Of a stretch of DNA of 64,000 nucleotides, positions 18,994 through 26,742 are shown in pieces. The DNA comes from Pseudomonas sp. ANT_H12B. Its GTDB lineage: Bacteria; Pseudomonadota; Gammaproteobacteria; Pseudomonadales; Pseudomonadaceae. Under the pieces are notes generated by a model. That model made no database searches. It was given only the letters and a program-made list of their open reading frames with translations, and was not told where the DNA came from. Position 1 is the first letter of the stretch. Each line of letters begins with the position of its first letter. The stretch covers positions 186,001 to 250,000 of the forward strand of contig NZ_VOBI01000002.1 in assembly GCF_008369325.1 (NCBI RefSeq). The letters are read 5' to 3'. The translations under genes and the position numbers were made by a program.

Positions 18994-20070
18994 ATGAACC
19001 ACTCGATCGCAACTGCCCTGACCAACCCCGGCGCCCCGATGAAAGTTCGCGGCGTGCAGAAACGCTTCGGCGCCTTCACCGCGCTGGATAACGTTTCCCT
19101 CGACGTGGCAGCCGGTGAACTGGTGTGCCTGCTCGGTCCGTCGGGCTGCGGTAAAACCACCTTGCTGCGCTGCATCGCCGGTCTTGAGAAACAGGACAGC
19201 GGCGAGTTGTACCTTGGTGATCGCGACGTTTCCCACCTGGCCCCTCAGGCTCGGGACTACGGCATTCTGTTTCAGTCCTACGCGCTGTTTCCCAATCTCA
19301 CCGTCGAAGCGAACATCGCCTACGGCCTCGCCGGCAGTGGTCGCGATGAAGTGCGCAAACGTGTCGGTCAGATGCTGGAGCTGGTCGGCCTGATCGGCAG
19401 TGAGAAAAAGTACCCCGGCCAATTGTCCGGCGGCCAACAGCAACGCGTCGCACTGGCTCGGGCATTGGCGCCGGCACCTTCGTTGCTGCTGCTGGACGAA
19501 CCGATGTCGGCCCTCGACGCCCGGGTTCGCGAGCACCTGTGCACTGAACTGCGCCAACTGCAACGCAACCTCGGCGTTACCACACTGATGGTCACGCACA
19601 ATCAGGATGAGGCCATGCTGATGGCCGACCGCATCGCCGTGATGAACAACGGCAAGGTTGAGCAATACGCCACGCCTCAGGAAATCTACGACCGCCCGGC
19701 CACACCGTTTGTGGCGGAGTTCGTCGGTCAGGGTAACTGGTTGCCGTTTCGCCGTAGCAGCGACAGTCATGCGCAGGTCGGCGGGATGAACATGCGCCTG
19801 GCCGCCGATTCGGGCAACGCCGTATCGGGTCGTCTGTTTTGCCGCCCCGAAGCGATCAACGTCAACCCGCCCGTGCATGAAGAAAACCTGTTCCCGGCCA
19901 AGGTTCGCGAAATCACCTTCCTCGGCAACCGCTGCCGCATGAGTTTCGAACTCGATCAACTGCCAGGCCACGCACTGCTGGCGGAACTGGCCCCGGAAGC
20001 CATGCCGCGCCTCGGTGCGCAGCAGATCATGGTCGCCTTGCCTCCGCGCAGCCTGCAGGTGTTTGCCTGA
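18994..20070 (+). CDS. aepV: 2-Aminoethylphosphonate-type ABC transporter ATP-binding protein
   Basis: 358 residues. Walker A GPSGCGKTT, Q-loop FQSYALFPNLT, ABC signature LSGGQQQRVALARALA and Walker B LLLLDEPMSALD are complete. A C-terminal TOBE-like domain follows (about 240-355). It powers the importer formed with the next two genes; the three match the putative 2-aminoethylphosphonate transporter families (TIGR03258/03262/03261, AepVWX) as I remember them. Start at ATG 18994. Its stop overlaps the permease start by one base. Polyamine or iron importers share this architecture, so the substrate call rests on the companion genes. Confidence 0.82.
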   Translation: MNHSIATALTNPGAPMKVRGVQKRFGAFTALDNVSLDVAAGELVCLLGPSGCGKTTLLRCIAGLEKQDSGELYLGDRDVSHLAPQARDYGILFQSYALFPNLTVEANIAYGLAGSGRDEVRKRVGQMLELVGLIGSEKKYPGQLSGGQQQRVALARALAPAPSLLLLDEPMSALDARVREHLCTELRQLQRNLGVTTLMVTHNQDEAMLMADRIAVMNNGKVEQYATPQEIYDRPATPFVAEFVGQGNWLPFRRSSDSHAQVGGMNMRLAADSGNAVSGRLFCRPEAINVNPPVHEENLFPAKVREITFLGNRCRMSFELDQLPGHALLAELAPEAMPRLGAQQIMVALPPRSLQVFA

Positions 20071-21794
20071 TGAGCGCGAACCTCGCGCTGCCGATACCGC
20101 ACAAGCAGGTTCGGCAGACCTCCCGTGCCGAGATCGGCGACCGGGTGTTCGTGGTCGGCGGCAAAGTCCTATTGTTGGTGTTGCTCGGTGTCGCGGTACT
20201 GATGCCGTTGCTGGCGATCTTCTGGCGCGGCTTCAGCTCGGAAGCCGGGCAGGGCGGCGGTCTGGTGGCCGCCCGTGAATTGGTGACCAGTGCCAATTTC
20301 CACTGGTTGCTCGGCAATAGCCTGAAAGTTTCCCTCAGCGTGGCGGCGATTGTCGTACCGCTGGCCTACCTGTTTGCCTACGCCCTGCAACGCACGTTGA
20401 TACCGGGCAAAGGCATTTGGCGCGGCATGTCGCTGTTGCCGTTGATGGCGCCATCGATGTTGCCGGGCATTGCGCTGGTTTATCTGTTCGGCAATCAGGG
20501 CATGTTGCGCAGTTTGCTCTCGGACAATATCTACGGCTTCTGGGGCATTGTTCTGGGTGAGGTGATCTACACCTTCCCACACGCGCTGATGATTTTGCTG
20601 TCGGCCCTGTCGCTGGCGGATGCGCGACTGTTCGATGCGGCTTCGAGCATGGGCGCCAGTCCGGCGAAAGCCTTTCGCAGCATCACTTGGCCGGCAACGC
20701 GTCAGGCTGTGTTCGCGGCGTTCTGTCTGGTGTTCACGTTGACCATTACCGACTTCGGCGTGCCCGTGGTGGTCGGTGGCGATTATCAGGTGCTGGCGCT
20801 GGAAGCCTACAAAGCCGTGGTCGGCCAGCAACAATTCGGTCGCGGCGCGCTGATCGGCATGGTCCTGCTGCTGCCGGCGCTGTTCAGCTTCGGTGTGGAC
20901 GCCTGGCTGCGTCGGCGTCACGGCGATTCCATGAGCGGTCGGGCGCAAGTCTTTCAACCGGCGCCGTCGAAACTGCGGGACGGCTGCTACCTGGCCATCG
21001 TGCTGCTGATCTGCGCGGTGTTGCTGCTGGTGTTCGGCATGGCGGTGTACTCGTCGCTGGTGAAATTCTGGCCGTACAACCTGTCGCTGTCGCTCAACCA
21101 TTACCAGTTCAATGACACGGCGGGCGGCGGTTGGCTGGCTTACGGCAACAGCGTGAAGATGGCGCTGTGCACGGCGTTGATCGGCAGCGTGCTGATCTTC
21201 ACCGGCGCCTACCTGATGGAAAAAACCAAGGGCCAGCGCGGGCTGAATCTGACACTGCGCATGCTCAGTTTCGTACCGATGGCGGTGCCGGGTCTGGTGC
21301 TGGGTTTGGGTTACGTCTTTTTCTTCAACCTCAGCGGCAACCCGCTGCATGTGCTCTACGGGACCATGACGCTGCTGGTGGTCTGCACCATTGCTCACTA
21401 TTTGACCACCGCGCAAATGACCGCGACCACGGCGCTGCGCCAACTCGACGCCGAGTTCGAAGCCGCCGCGCTGTCGCTCAAGGCGCCGCTGTATCGGCAT
21501 TACCTGCGCGTCACCGTGCCGATCTGCCTGCCGGCGCTGCTCGACATCGTGCGCTACCTGTTCGTCTCGGCCATGACCACCGTCTCAGCGGCGATCTTCC
21601 TCTACAGCCCCGACACCATCCTCGCGGCGGTGGCGGTTCTGAACATGGACGATGCCGGCAACGTCGGCGGCGCGGCGGCGATGTCGACCCTGATTCTGTT
21701 CACCTCGGCGGGCGTTTCCCTGCTGCTGGCCTGGGCTTCGCGCGGTTTGCTGCGTCGCTCCCAGGCCTGGCGGCAGACCACGCCTGGCAACTGA
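20070..21794 (+). CDS. aepW: 2-Aminoethylphosphonate-type ABC transporter permease (double-length)
   Basis: 574 residues with about twelve membrane segments. It is two permease domains fused in one chain, each with an EAA-type loop (DAASSMGASPAKAFRSITWP and AEFEAAALSLKAPLYRHYLR). Fused permeases are typical of the AepW/PhnU2 family and of FbpB iron permeases. The start ATG overlaps the ATPase stop (TGATG), so translation is coupled. It forms the inner-membrane channel for the importer. Confidence 0.83.
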   Translation: MSANLALPIPHKQVRQTSRAEIGDRVFVVGGKVLLLVLLGVAVLMPLLAIFWRGFSSEAGQGGGLVAARELVTSANFHWLLGNSLKVSLSVAAIVVPLAYLFAYALQRTLIPGKGIWRGMSLLPLMAPSMLPGIALVYLFGNQGMLRSLLSDNIYGFWGIVLGEVIYTFPHALMILLSALSLADARLFDAASSMGASPAKAFRSITWPATRQAVFAAFCLVFTLTITDFGVPVVVGGDYQVLALEAYKAVVGQQQFGRGALIGMVLLLPALFSFGVDAWLRRRHGDSMSGRAQVFQPAPSKLRDGCYLAIVLLICAVLLLVFGMAVYSSLVKFWPYNLSLSLNHYQFNDTAGGGWLAYGNSVKMALCTALIGSVLIFTGAYLMEKTKGQRGLNLTLRMLSFVPMAVPGLVLGLGYVFFFNLSGNPLHVLYGTMTLLVVCTIAHYLTTAQMTATTALRQLDAEFEAAALSLKAPLYRHYLRVTVPICLPALLDIVRYLFVSAMTTVSAAIFLYSPDTILAAVAVLNMDDAGNVGGAAAMSTLILFTSAGVSLLLAWASRGLLRRSQAWRQTTPGN

Positions 21795-21826
21795 TTCACA
21801 CCCTCAACTCACACAGGAACTGCACA

Positions 21827-22852
21827 ATGTTCAAGCCCCTGGCCCTGGCCGCTGCTGTCCTCACCGCTTTCAGCCTGAACGCCTTCGCGGCGAAAACCGA
21901 GTTGACGGTGTACACCGCCCTCGAAGCCGAGCAACTGAAGACCTACAAGGAAGCCTTCGAAAAGGCCAACCCTGACGTCGAGATCAAGTGGGTGCGCGAC
22001 TCCACCGGTATCATCACCGCCAAACTGCTGGCCGAAAAAGCCCGCCCGCAGGCTGATGCGGTGTGGGGCCTGGCGGCTTCAAGCCTGGCGATCCTCGACC
22101 AGCAAGGCATGCTGCAAAGCTACGCGCCGAAGGACTTGGGCAAGATCGGCGGCAACTACCGCGACGCCGCCAACCCGCCAGCCTGGGTCGGTATGGACGT
22201 CTGGGCCGCCACCATTTGCTTCAACACCGTCGAAGCCGAAAAGCAGGGCCTGAGCAAACCGGTGAGCTGGCAAGACCTGACCAAGCCTGAGTACAAAGGC
22301 AAAATCGTGATGCCGAACCCGGCCTCGTCCGGCACCGGTTTCCTCGACGTCAGTGCCTGGCTGCAAACCTTCGGCGAGAAGCAGGGTTGGCAGTACATGG
22401 ACGACCTGCACCAGAACATCGGCCAGTACGTTCACTCCGGTTCCAAGCCGTGCAAGCTGGCGGCTTCGGGTGAATTCCCGATCGGCATTTCCTTCGAGTA
22501 CCCGGCCGTTCAGCTGAAACGCCAAGGTGCGCCACTGGACATCATCTTGCCGAAAGAAGGCCTGGGCTGGGAGATCGAAGCGACGGCTGTGATCAAGGGC
22601 ACACCACACGAAGACGCCGCGAAGAAACTGGCTGACTTCTCCGCAAGTCCTGCTGCAATGGAGCTTTATAAAGAGAACTTCGCCGTCCTCGCGCAACCGG
22701 GTATTGCCAAGCCACAGACCGAATTGCCGGCGGATTATGAGCAGCGCTTGATCAAGAACGACTTCGCCTGGGCGTCGAAGAATCGCGACGAAATCCTCAC
22801 CGAATGGCGCAAGCGCTATGACGGAAAGTCCGAGAAAGTGGCTGCCAAGTAA
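21827..22852 (+). CDS. aepX: 2-Aminoethylphosphonate-type ABC transporter substrate-binding protein
   Basis: 341 residues. A cleavable signal peptide (MFKPLALAAAVLTAFSLNAF, then AAK) leads to a mature class II periplasmic binding protein: ELTVYTALEAEQLKTYKEAF, VWGLAASSLAIL, and NPASSGTGFLDVSAWL. It fits the putative 2-aminoethylphosphonate binding family. It captures the substrate in the periplasm and delivers it to the permease. The ATG at 21827 follows AGGAA. Ferric-binding proteins have a related fold, but the phosphonate enzymes downstream favour an aminophosphonate. Confidence 0.83.
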   Translation: MFKPLALAAAVLTAFSLNAFAAKTELTVYTALEAEQLKTYKEAFEKANPDVEIKWVRDSTGIITAKLLAEKARPQADAVWGLAASSLAILDQQGMLQSYAPKDLGKIGGNYRDAANPPAWVGMDVWAATICFNTVEAEKQGLSKPVSWQDLTKPEYKGKIVMPNPASSGTGFLDVSAWLQTFGEKQGWQYMDDLHQNIGQYVHSGSKPCKLAASGEFPIGISFEYPAVQLKRQGAPLDIILPKEGLGWEIEATAVIKGTPHEDAAKKLADFSASPAAMELYKENFAVLAQPGIAKPQTELPADYEQRLIKNDFAWASKNRDEILTEWRKRYDGKSEKVAAK

Positions 22853-22877
22853 GATCTTCATCGGCTGACAGGGCCTC

Positions 22878-22969
22878 ATCGCGAGCAGGCTCGCTCCCAC
22901 ATTGGATCTCCAGTGGATGGAGATTTTGGGTTGTGCCCCATCAACTGTGGGAGCGAGCCTGCTCGCGAT
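22878..22969. repeat. REPIN inside the phosphonate operon
   Basis: Inverted REP pair (22878-22900 and 22947-22969) between the binding-protein gene and the FAD oxidoreductase. It may limit 3'-5' decay and make the importer mRNA segment more stable than the downstream part. Confidence 0.9.
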
Positions 22970-22997
22970 AGCGGTCGTGAATTCAGGACAAAACCCC

Positions 22998-24131
22998 ATG
23001 ACACAACACAGCGATATGCTGATCGTCGGCGCCGGCATTCTGGGCCTGTCCCACGCCTACGCCGCCGCCAAGCGCGGTCTGAAAGTCACCGTTTTCGAGC
23101 GCAGCGAAACATCCTTGGGCGCCTCGGTACGCAACTTCGGCCAAGCACTCGTCACCGGCCAACCACCAGGCCCGATGCTCGAACTGGCCAAAGCCAGCCG
23201 CGACATCTGGGGCCAATGGGCACAGCTCGCCGGCTTGCAACTCAAGCGTAACGGCTCATACCTGTTCGCCCGCAACGAAGCCGAAGAAACCCTGCTCGAA
23301 GCCTTCTGCGCCGGTCGCGCCGTGGAACACGGTTACCGCGTCGACCTGTTGCGCGGCGCTGCATTGCGTGATGTGTACCGCGGCCAATTCAGCCATCACC
23401 GTGCCGCGTTGCACGGCATGGACGATCAGCAACTGTATTCCCGTGAAGCCATTCCAGCGTTGATCGATTACCTGCGCCGCGAACTGGGCGTCGCGTTTCA
23501 CTTCTCCTCCCTGGTGCGCGACATCGAGCCCGGCCGCTTGCACAGCACCGCCGGAATCTTCAGCGCCGAGCAGATCATCGTCTGTTCCGGCCACGATTAT
23601 CAGACGCTGCTGGCCGAGCCGATTGCCGAACTCAACCCGCAAATCTGCCGCCTGCAAATGCTCCGCGCCCGGCCGCAGATCAACCTCAACTTGCAACACG
23701 CACTGCTCACCGGTTTGAGTTGCGTGCATTACGGCGCGTTCGCCGATCTGCCAGAAGCGGCGGCGGTGCAGGCGCAGATTTTGCGCGACGCACCGCATCT
23801 GCATGAAAACGGCATTCACCTGTTGATCAGCCCGACGCCTTACGGCGAATTGATCATTGGCGATTCCCACCATTACGGCCGCGACCCTTCACCGTTCAAT
23901 ACCGAGCAGGTGGACAACTGGATGATCGAACTCGCTGAACAAACGCTGGGCTGCAAGGTGCAAGTGGTCGAACGCTGGCAGGGTGTCTATGGTTCACGAG
24001 GGCCGGGACCGTTCTCGTTCCTGCGGCCGATGCCGGGCGTGAGCGTGGCGCTGATGCACACCGGTGTTGGCATGAGCGTCGGCCCGGCGATGGCCGAACG
24101 TAACGTCGCCACCTTATTGGGAGAACTCTGA
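22998..24131 (+). CDS. FAD-dependent oxidoreductase of aminophosphonate catabolism (TIGR03364-like)
   Basis: 377 residues, DAO/glycine-oxidase fold. The N-terminal dinucleotide motif is MLIVGAGILGLSHAYAAAKR, with VFERSETSLGASVRNFGQAL next and a C-terminal GPGPFSFLRPMPG/MSVGPAMAERN FAD block. The family is known for its association with phosphonate-utilisation genes. I recall related enzymes oxidising N-methylated or free 2-aminoethylphosphonate to phosphonoacetaldehyde, but this substrate is inferred. The gene follows the importer by 145 bp and overlaps the HD oxygenase gene by one base (TGATG). Confidence 0.8.
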   Translation: MTQHSDMLIVGAGILGLSHAYAAAKRGLKVTVFERSETSLGASVRNFGQALVTGQPPGPMLELAKASRDIWGQWAQLAGLQLKRNGSYLFARNEAEETLLEAFCAGRAVEHGYRVDLLRGAALRDVYRGQFSHHRAALHGMDDQQLYSREAIPALIDYLRRELGVAFHFSSLVRDIEPGRLHSTAGIFSAEQIIVCSGHDYQTLLAEPIAELNPQICRLQMLRARPQINLNLQHALLTGLSCVHYGAFADLPEAAAVQAQILRDAPHLHENGIHLLISPTPYGELIIGDSHHYGRDPSPFNTEQVDNWMIELAEQTLGCKVQVVERWQGVYGSRGPGPFSFLRPMPGVSVALMHTGVGMSVGPAMAERNVATLLGEL

Positions 24132-24697
24132 TGGGCCGCAATGAACACGTGATCGCCGAGGTGTTCTCGTTGTACGAACGTTTTGGCGCCAGCGACTACA
24201 TCGGCGAACCGGTGTCGCAGATCGAACACATGTCCCAGGCGGCCCAAGGGGCGATGGCCGAGGGCTACGATGACGAAGTGGTGCTGGCGGCGTTCTTCCA
24301 TGACATCGGGCATATCTGCACCGAGAGTGCCGACAACATGGGCGGCTTCGGCGTAGTCAGCCATGAGCGCCTGGGCGCCGATTACCTGCGCCGCGCAGGC
24401 TTCAGCGAGCGCATGGCGCGCCTGGTGGAGTACCACGTTCAGGCCAAGCGTTATCTGACGCTCAAAGAGGCGGGGTACTACGATCGCTTGAGTGAAGCCA
24501 GTCGCCGAACCCTGGAATATCAGGGCGGCGTGATGACGGCCGCCGAGGCTGAAGTGTTCGAGCAGGACCCGTTGTGTGCGGTCAGTTTGCGGATGCGCCA
24601 GTGGGATGAGCAGGCCAAGGAAGTGGCGGTGCCGGTGATGGACCTGGAGGTGTTGAAACGCAAAGCGGTAGGGCTGTTGTCCCGCGTGGCGCAATGA
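24131..24697 (+). CDS. PhnZ-like HD-domain mixed-valence diiron oxygenase
   Basis: 188 residues. HD-fold ligands are H33, H57-D58, H78, H102 and D159. These fall one or two residues from the PhnZ ligands as I remember them (H34, H58-D59, H80, H104, D161). The PhnZ substrate residues also seem kept: Y23 and E26 (DYIGEP) and K106 (HVQAK). PhnZ cleaves (R)-2-amino-1-hydroxyethylphosphonate to glycine and phosphate with O2. This is therefore probably an oxygenase rather than a plain phosphohydrolase, contrary to what a generic HD label would suggest. It is translationally coupled to the FAD enzyme. No PhnY-like hydroxylase gene is in the window. Confidence 0.78.
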   Translation: MGRNEHVIAEVFSLYERFGASDYIGEPVSQIEHMSQAAQGAMAEGYDDEVVLAAFFHDIGHICTESADNMGGFGVVSHERLGADYLRRAGFSERMARLVEYHVQAKRYLTLKEAGYYDRLSEASRRTLEYQGGVMTAAEAEVFEQDPLCAVSLRMRQWDEQAKEVAVPVMDLEVLKRKAVGLLSRVAQ

Positions 24698-24782
24698 GTT
24701 GTCGCACAGGCAATTGAGAAACGGCGGATGGATGGGCTTGCGATAACGGTGCAATCTGGGCTTTTCGCAAGGAAGCGCACGG

Positions 24783-25202
24783 ATGCGTTATTTGAAAGTG
24801 ATCGCACAGGATCGAAGCGGGAAGGGCTCGGCAGATACCGTTCATTTCCAGTTCTATGAAGATGATCGGTTGCAGCGAGAGGCGACGGATGCGGATCGGC
24901 AACTCAGATCGCTGGGCAAAACCTATTTGAAATGCGTCTGGTTCAACGAGGGTGAAGGTGAGGTGCGGCACTTGCGCATCTTCTCGCAGAATCCATCCGC
25001 TGACGGCACATCTGAAACGGTGCGGCTGCATTTTCATGAGGGGCAGAAGATTGCCTATAAAGCCGCGGCTCACGATCTTGATAACGATGGTGGACTGGAG
25101 GTGATATTGAGTTCGGATGTGGACAATGACGGACGCGCTGATCGAACGGATCGCAATCGTGTTGCGGCATTGGCGAAGCAGTTTTTGAAGCTGGGTTGGT
25201 GA
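24783..25202 (+). CDS. Hypothetical protein with two DxDxDG calcium-loop-like motifs
   Basis: 139 residues, no signal peptide, and acidic in the C-terminal half. Residues about 101-125 hold DLDNDGG and DVDNDGRADR, two loops of the EF-hand/thrombospondin type 3/dockerin kind that normally bind calcium. The first half has two related segments (GSADTVHFQFYEDDRL and GTSETVRLHFHEGQKI), so the protein seems to be an internal tandem of about 50-residue units. It stands alone 85 bp after the HD gene. I do not recognise the family, and a phosphonate role has no support beyond position. Confidence 0.7.
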   Translation: MRYLKVIAQDRSGKGSADTVHFQFYEDDRLQREATDADRQLRSLGKTYLKCVWFNEGEGEVRHLRIFSQNPSADGTSETVRLHFHEGQKIAYKAAAHDLDNDGGLEVILSSDVDNDGRADRTDRNRVAALAKQFLKLGW

Positions 25203-25231
25203 CGATTACGCCGCAAGACCGAGTCGCTGCT

Positions 25232-25302
25232 ATCGCGGGCAGACCCGCTCCCACAGGGGCCGTGGCGTTCACAGAACCTGTGGGAGCGGGATTGTCCGTG
25301 AT
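25232..25302. repeat. Divergent REPIN
   Basis: Two inverted REP relatives (25232-25254 and 25280-25302) carry CGGGCAGACCCGC in place of the usual CGAGCAGGCTCGC. The second copy is degenerate (GGGATTGTCCGTGAT). Confidence 0.75.
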
Positions 25303-25329
25303 AGGGCCCGTCCAACCACCACAATTGTT

Positions 25330-25361
25330 GATCGTTCCCAGGCGGGAGCGTGGGAACGATC
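25330..25361. repeat. GATCGTTCCCA inverted repeat
   Basis: GATCGTTCCCA (25330-25340) and TGGGAACGATC form perfect arms around a 10-base centre, just past the end of the convergent GTPase gene. The same arms bound the larger element at 63629-63741, so it is a second dispersed repeat family. It could serve as a terminator-like structure. Confidence 0.7.
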
Positions 25362-25365
25362 AGGT

Positions 25366-26742
25366 TCAGAGCTGCTGCGCCAACGCTTCGATCTGCTCTT
25401 GCCGCTCCGCCTGATTCAATTTCGGATGAGGATTCAGCGACGACCACTGCGGATGCGCCCGCGCCTTGTTCAGTGCCTCGGGCAGTTTGCCTTCGCGCCA
25501 GGTTTTGTCTTGGGGCGTGGCCACTTGAATGCTGTCCATCGCCGCGTGCCCGCGCGAATTCAGCGCCTGCAAAAGTTGCCTCTGGCGCAACGCCAACAAC
25601 CTCAGCACGCTGTCGTCGACGGTCAGTTCCCGCTGACCTTTAATCTTGCCCAGCAACCGACTGCCATAACTACGCGCCGTTTGCAGGGCGCCGCCGGCGA
25701 TCGCACCGGCCAATGCGGCTGCGCCGAGTGTCAGACCGCCCACCAGCAGGTCGACTCCTGCGCCGGCTGCTGCGCCTGCGGCGATACCACCGCCGACTCG
25801 CACGCCGAGTTGCTTCAGGGTTTCCGGGTTGAACAGGTCATCGCCCCAACGGCCATCGAGCAACGGCAGATCACTGGCCGCCGCGTCCTGCGGGCGGAAA
25901 GCATAGAGCTTGAGCAGCGCTTCCACACAGCGTTGTTCCCGTTGGCGAACCGCTTTGCGCAATTCGCCGATGGCGTGCTGTTCCTGCTCGGCTTCGCTGA
26001 CCACGCTGCGTCGGCACGCGGCACAATCGATCAATAATTCGGCAATCAGCTGCGCCGCGCTCTGCTGACGAGCGATGCGTTGAGCCTGTTGATCGGCGAT
26101 CAGACGCTCCAGTTGTTCGCGAGAGTTTTCCAACAGCAGTGCGAGGCTTTCATAGAGTCGACGTTCGCCATCCTCCGGCGGTGCGACGCTGTCGAAGCGC
26201 ACCAATGCGTGCAAGCCCAGACGCGCCAGCGCTTCGCGCCAATCCGGTTCGCGGTGGTTGGCGCTGCTGACGAAATTCAGCACCGGCAGCAGCGGTTTGC
26301 CGCAACTGGCCAGCACTTCCAGTTCGTCGCGGTACTTGGCCAGCACCGGCTCGCGGGCGTCGATCACGTAGAGACCGGCGTCGCAGGTCAGCAGTTGTCG
26401 CAGCACTTTGGCTTCTTGTTCAAAACGCTGCCGCGCTTCGCTGCCTTCAAGAAATCGCCCCAGTCGGGCCGGGCCGTCGAGGCGCTCGCCGGGTCGTTCA
26501 AAACGTTCGAGGTAGTCGAGCAGGGCAATGGCGTCTTCCAGCCCAGGCGTGTCGAACAGATCGAGCAATGGCTCGCCATCCACCGACAACCGCGCGCCTT
26601 CGACGTGTCGCGTGGTGCTGGGGCGATGGGAGACTTCACCGAAGCCGACGTCTCGAGTCAGGGTGCGCAACAACGAGGTTTTGCCGACGTTGGTATGACC
26701 GACCACCGCGAGTTTCAGCGGCGGTTTCCAGGGCTTAGTCAT
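25366..26742 (-). CDS. TrmE/Era-type GTPase with DUF3482 C-terminal domain
   Basis: 458 residues. G1 VVGHTNVGKTSLL, a TTR switch (STTRHVEG), G3 DLFDTPGLED and a G4-like VLNFVSS define an N-terminal GTPase (about 1-190). The rest matches DUF3482, with a glycine/alanine-rich possible membrane-associating stretch near 320-365 (GGGIAAGAAAGAGVDLLVGG). Its start overlaps the end of the DUF2868 membrane gene by 8 bp, so the pair is cotranslated and probably works as a complex. Cellular role unknown. Confidence 0.82.
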   Translation of the reverse strand: MTKPWKPPLKLAVVGHTNVGKTSLLRTLTRDVGFGEVSHRPSTTRHVEGARLSVDGEPLLDLFDTPGLEDAIALLDYLERFERPGERLDGPARLGRFLEGSEARQRFEQEAKVLRQLLTCDAGLYVIDAREPVLAKYRDELEVLASCGKPLLPVLNFVSSANHREPDWREALARLGLHALVRFDSVAPPEDGERRLYESLALLLENSREQLERLIADQQAQRIARQQSAAQLIAELLIDCAACRRSVVSEAEQEQHAIGELRKAVRQREQRCVEALLKLYAFRPQDAAASDLPLLDGRWGDDLFNPETLKQLGVRVGGGIAAGAAAGAGVDLLVGGLTLGAAALAGAIAGGALQTARSYGSRLLGKIKGQRELTVDDSVLRLLALRQRQLLQALNSRGHAAMDSIQVATPQDKTWREGKLPEALNKARAHPQWSSLNPHPKLNQAERQEQIEALAQQL

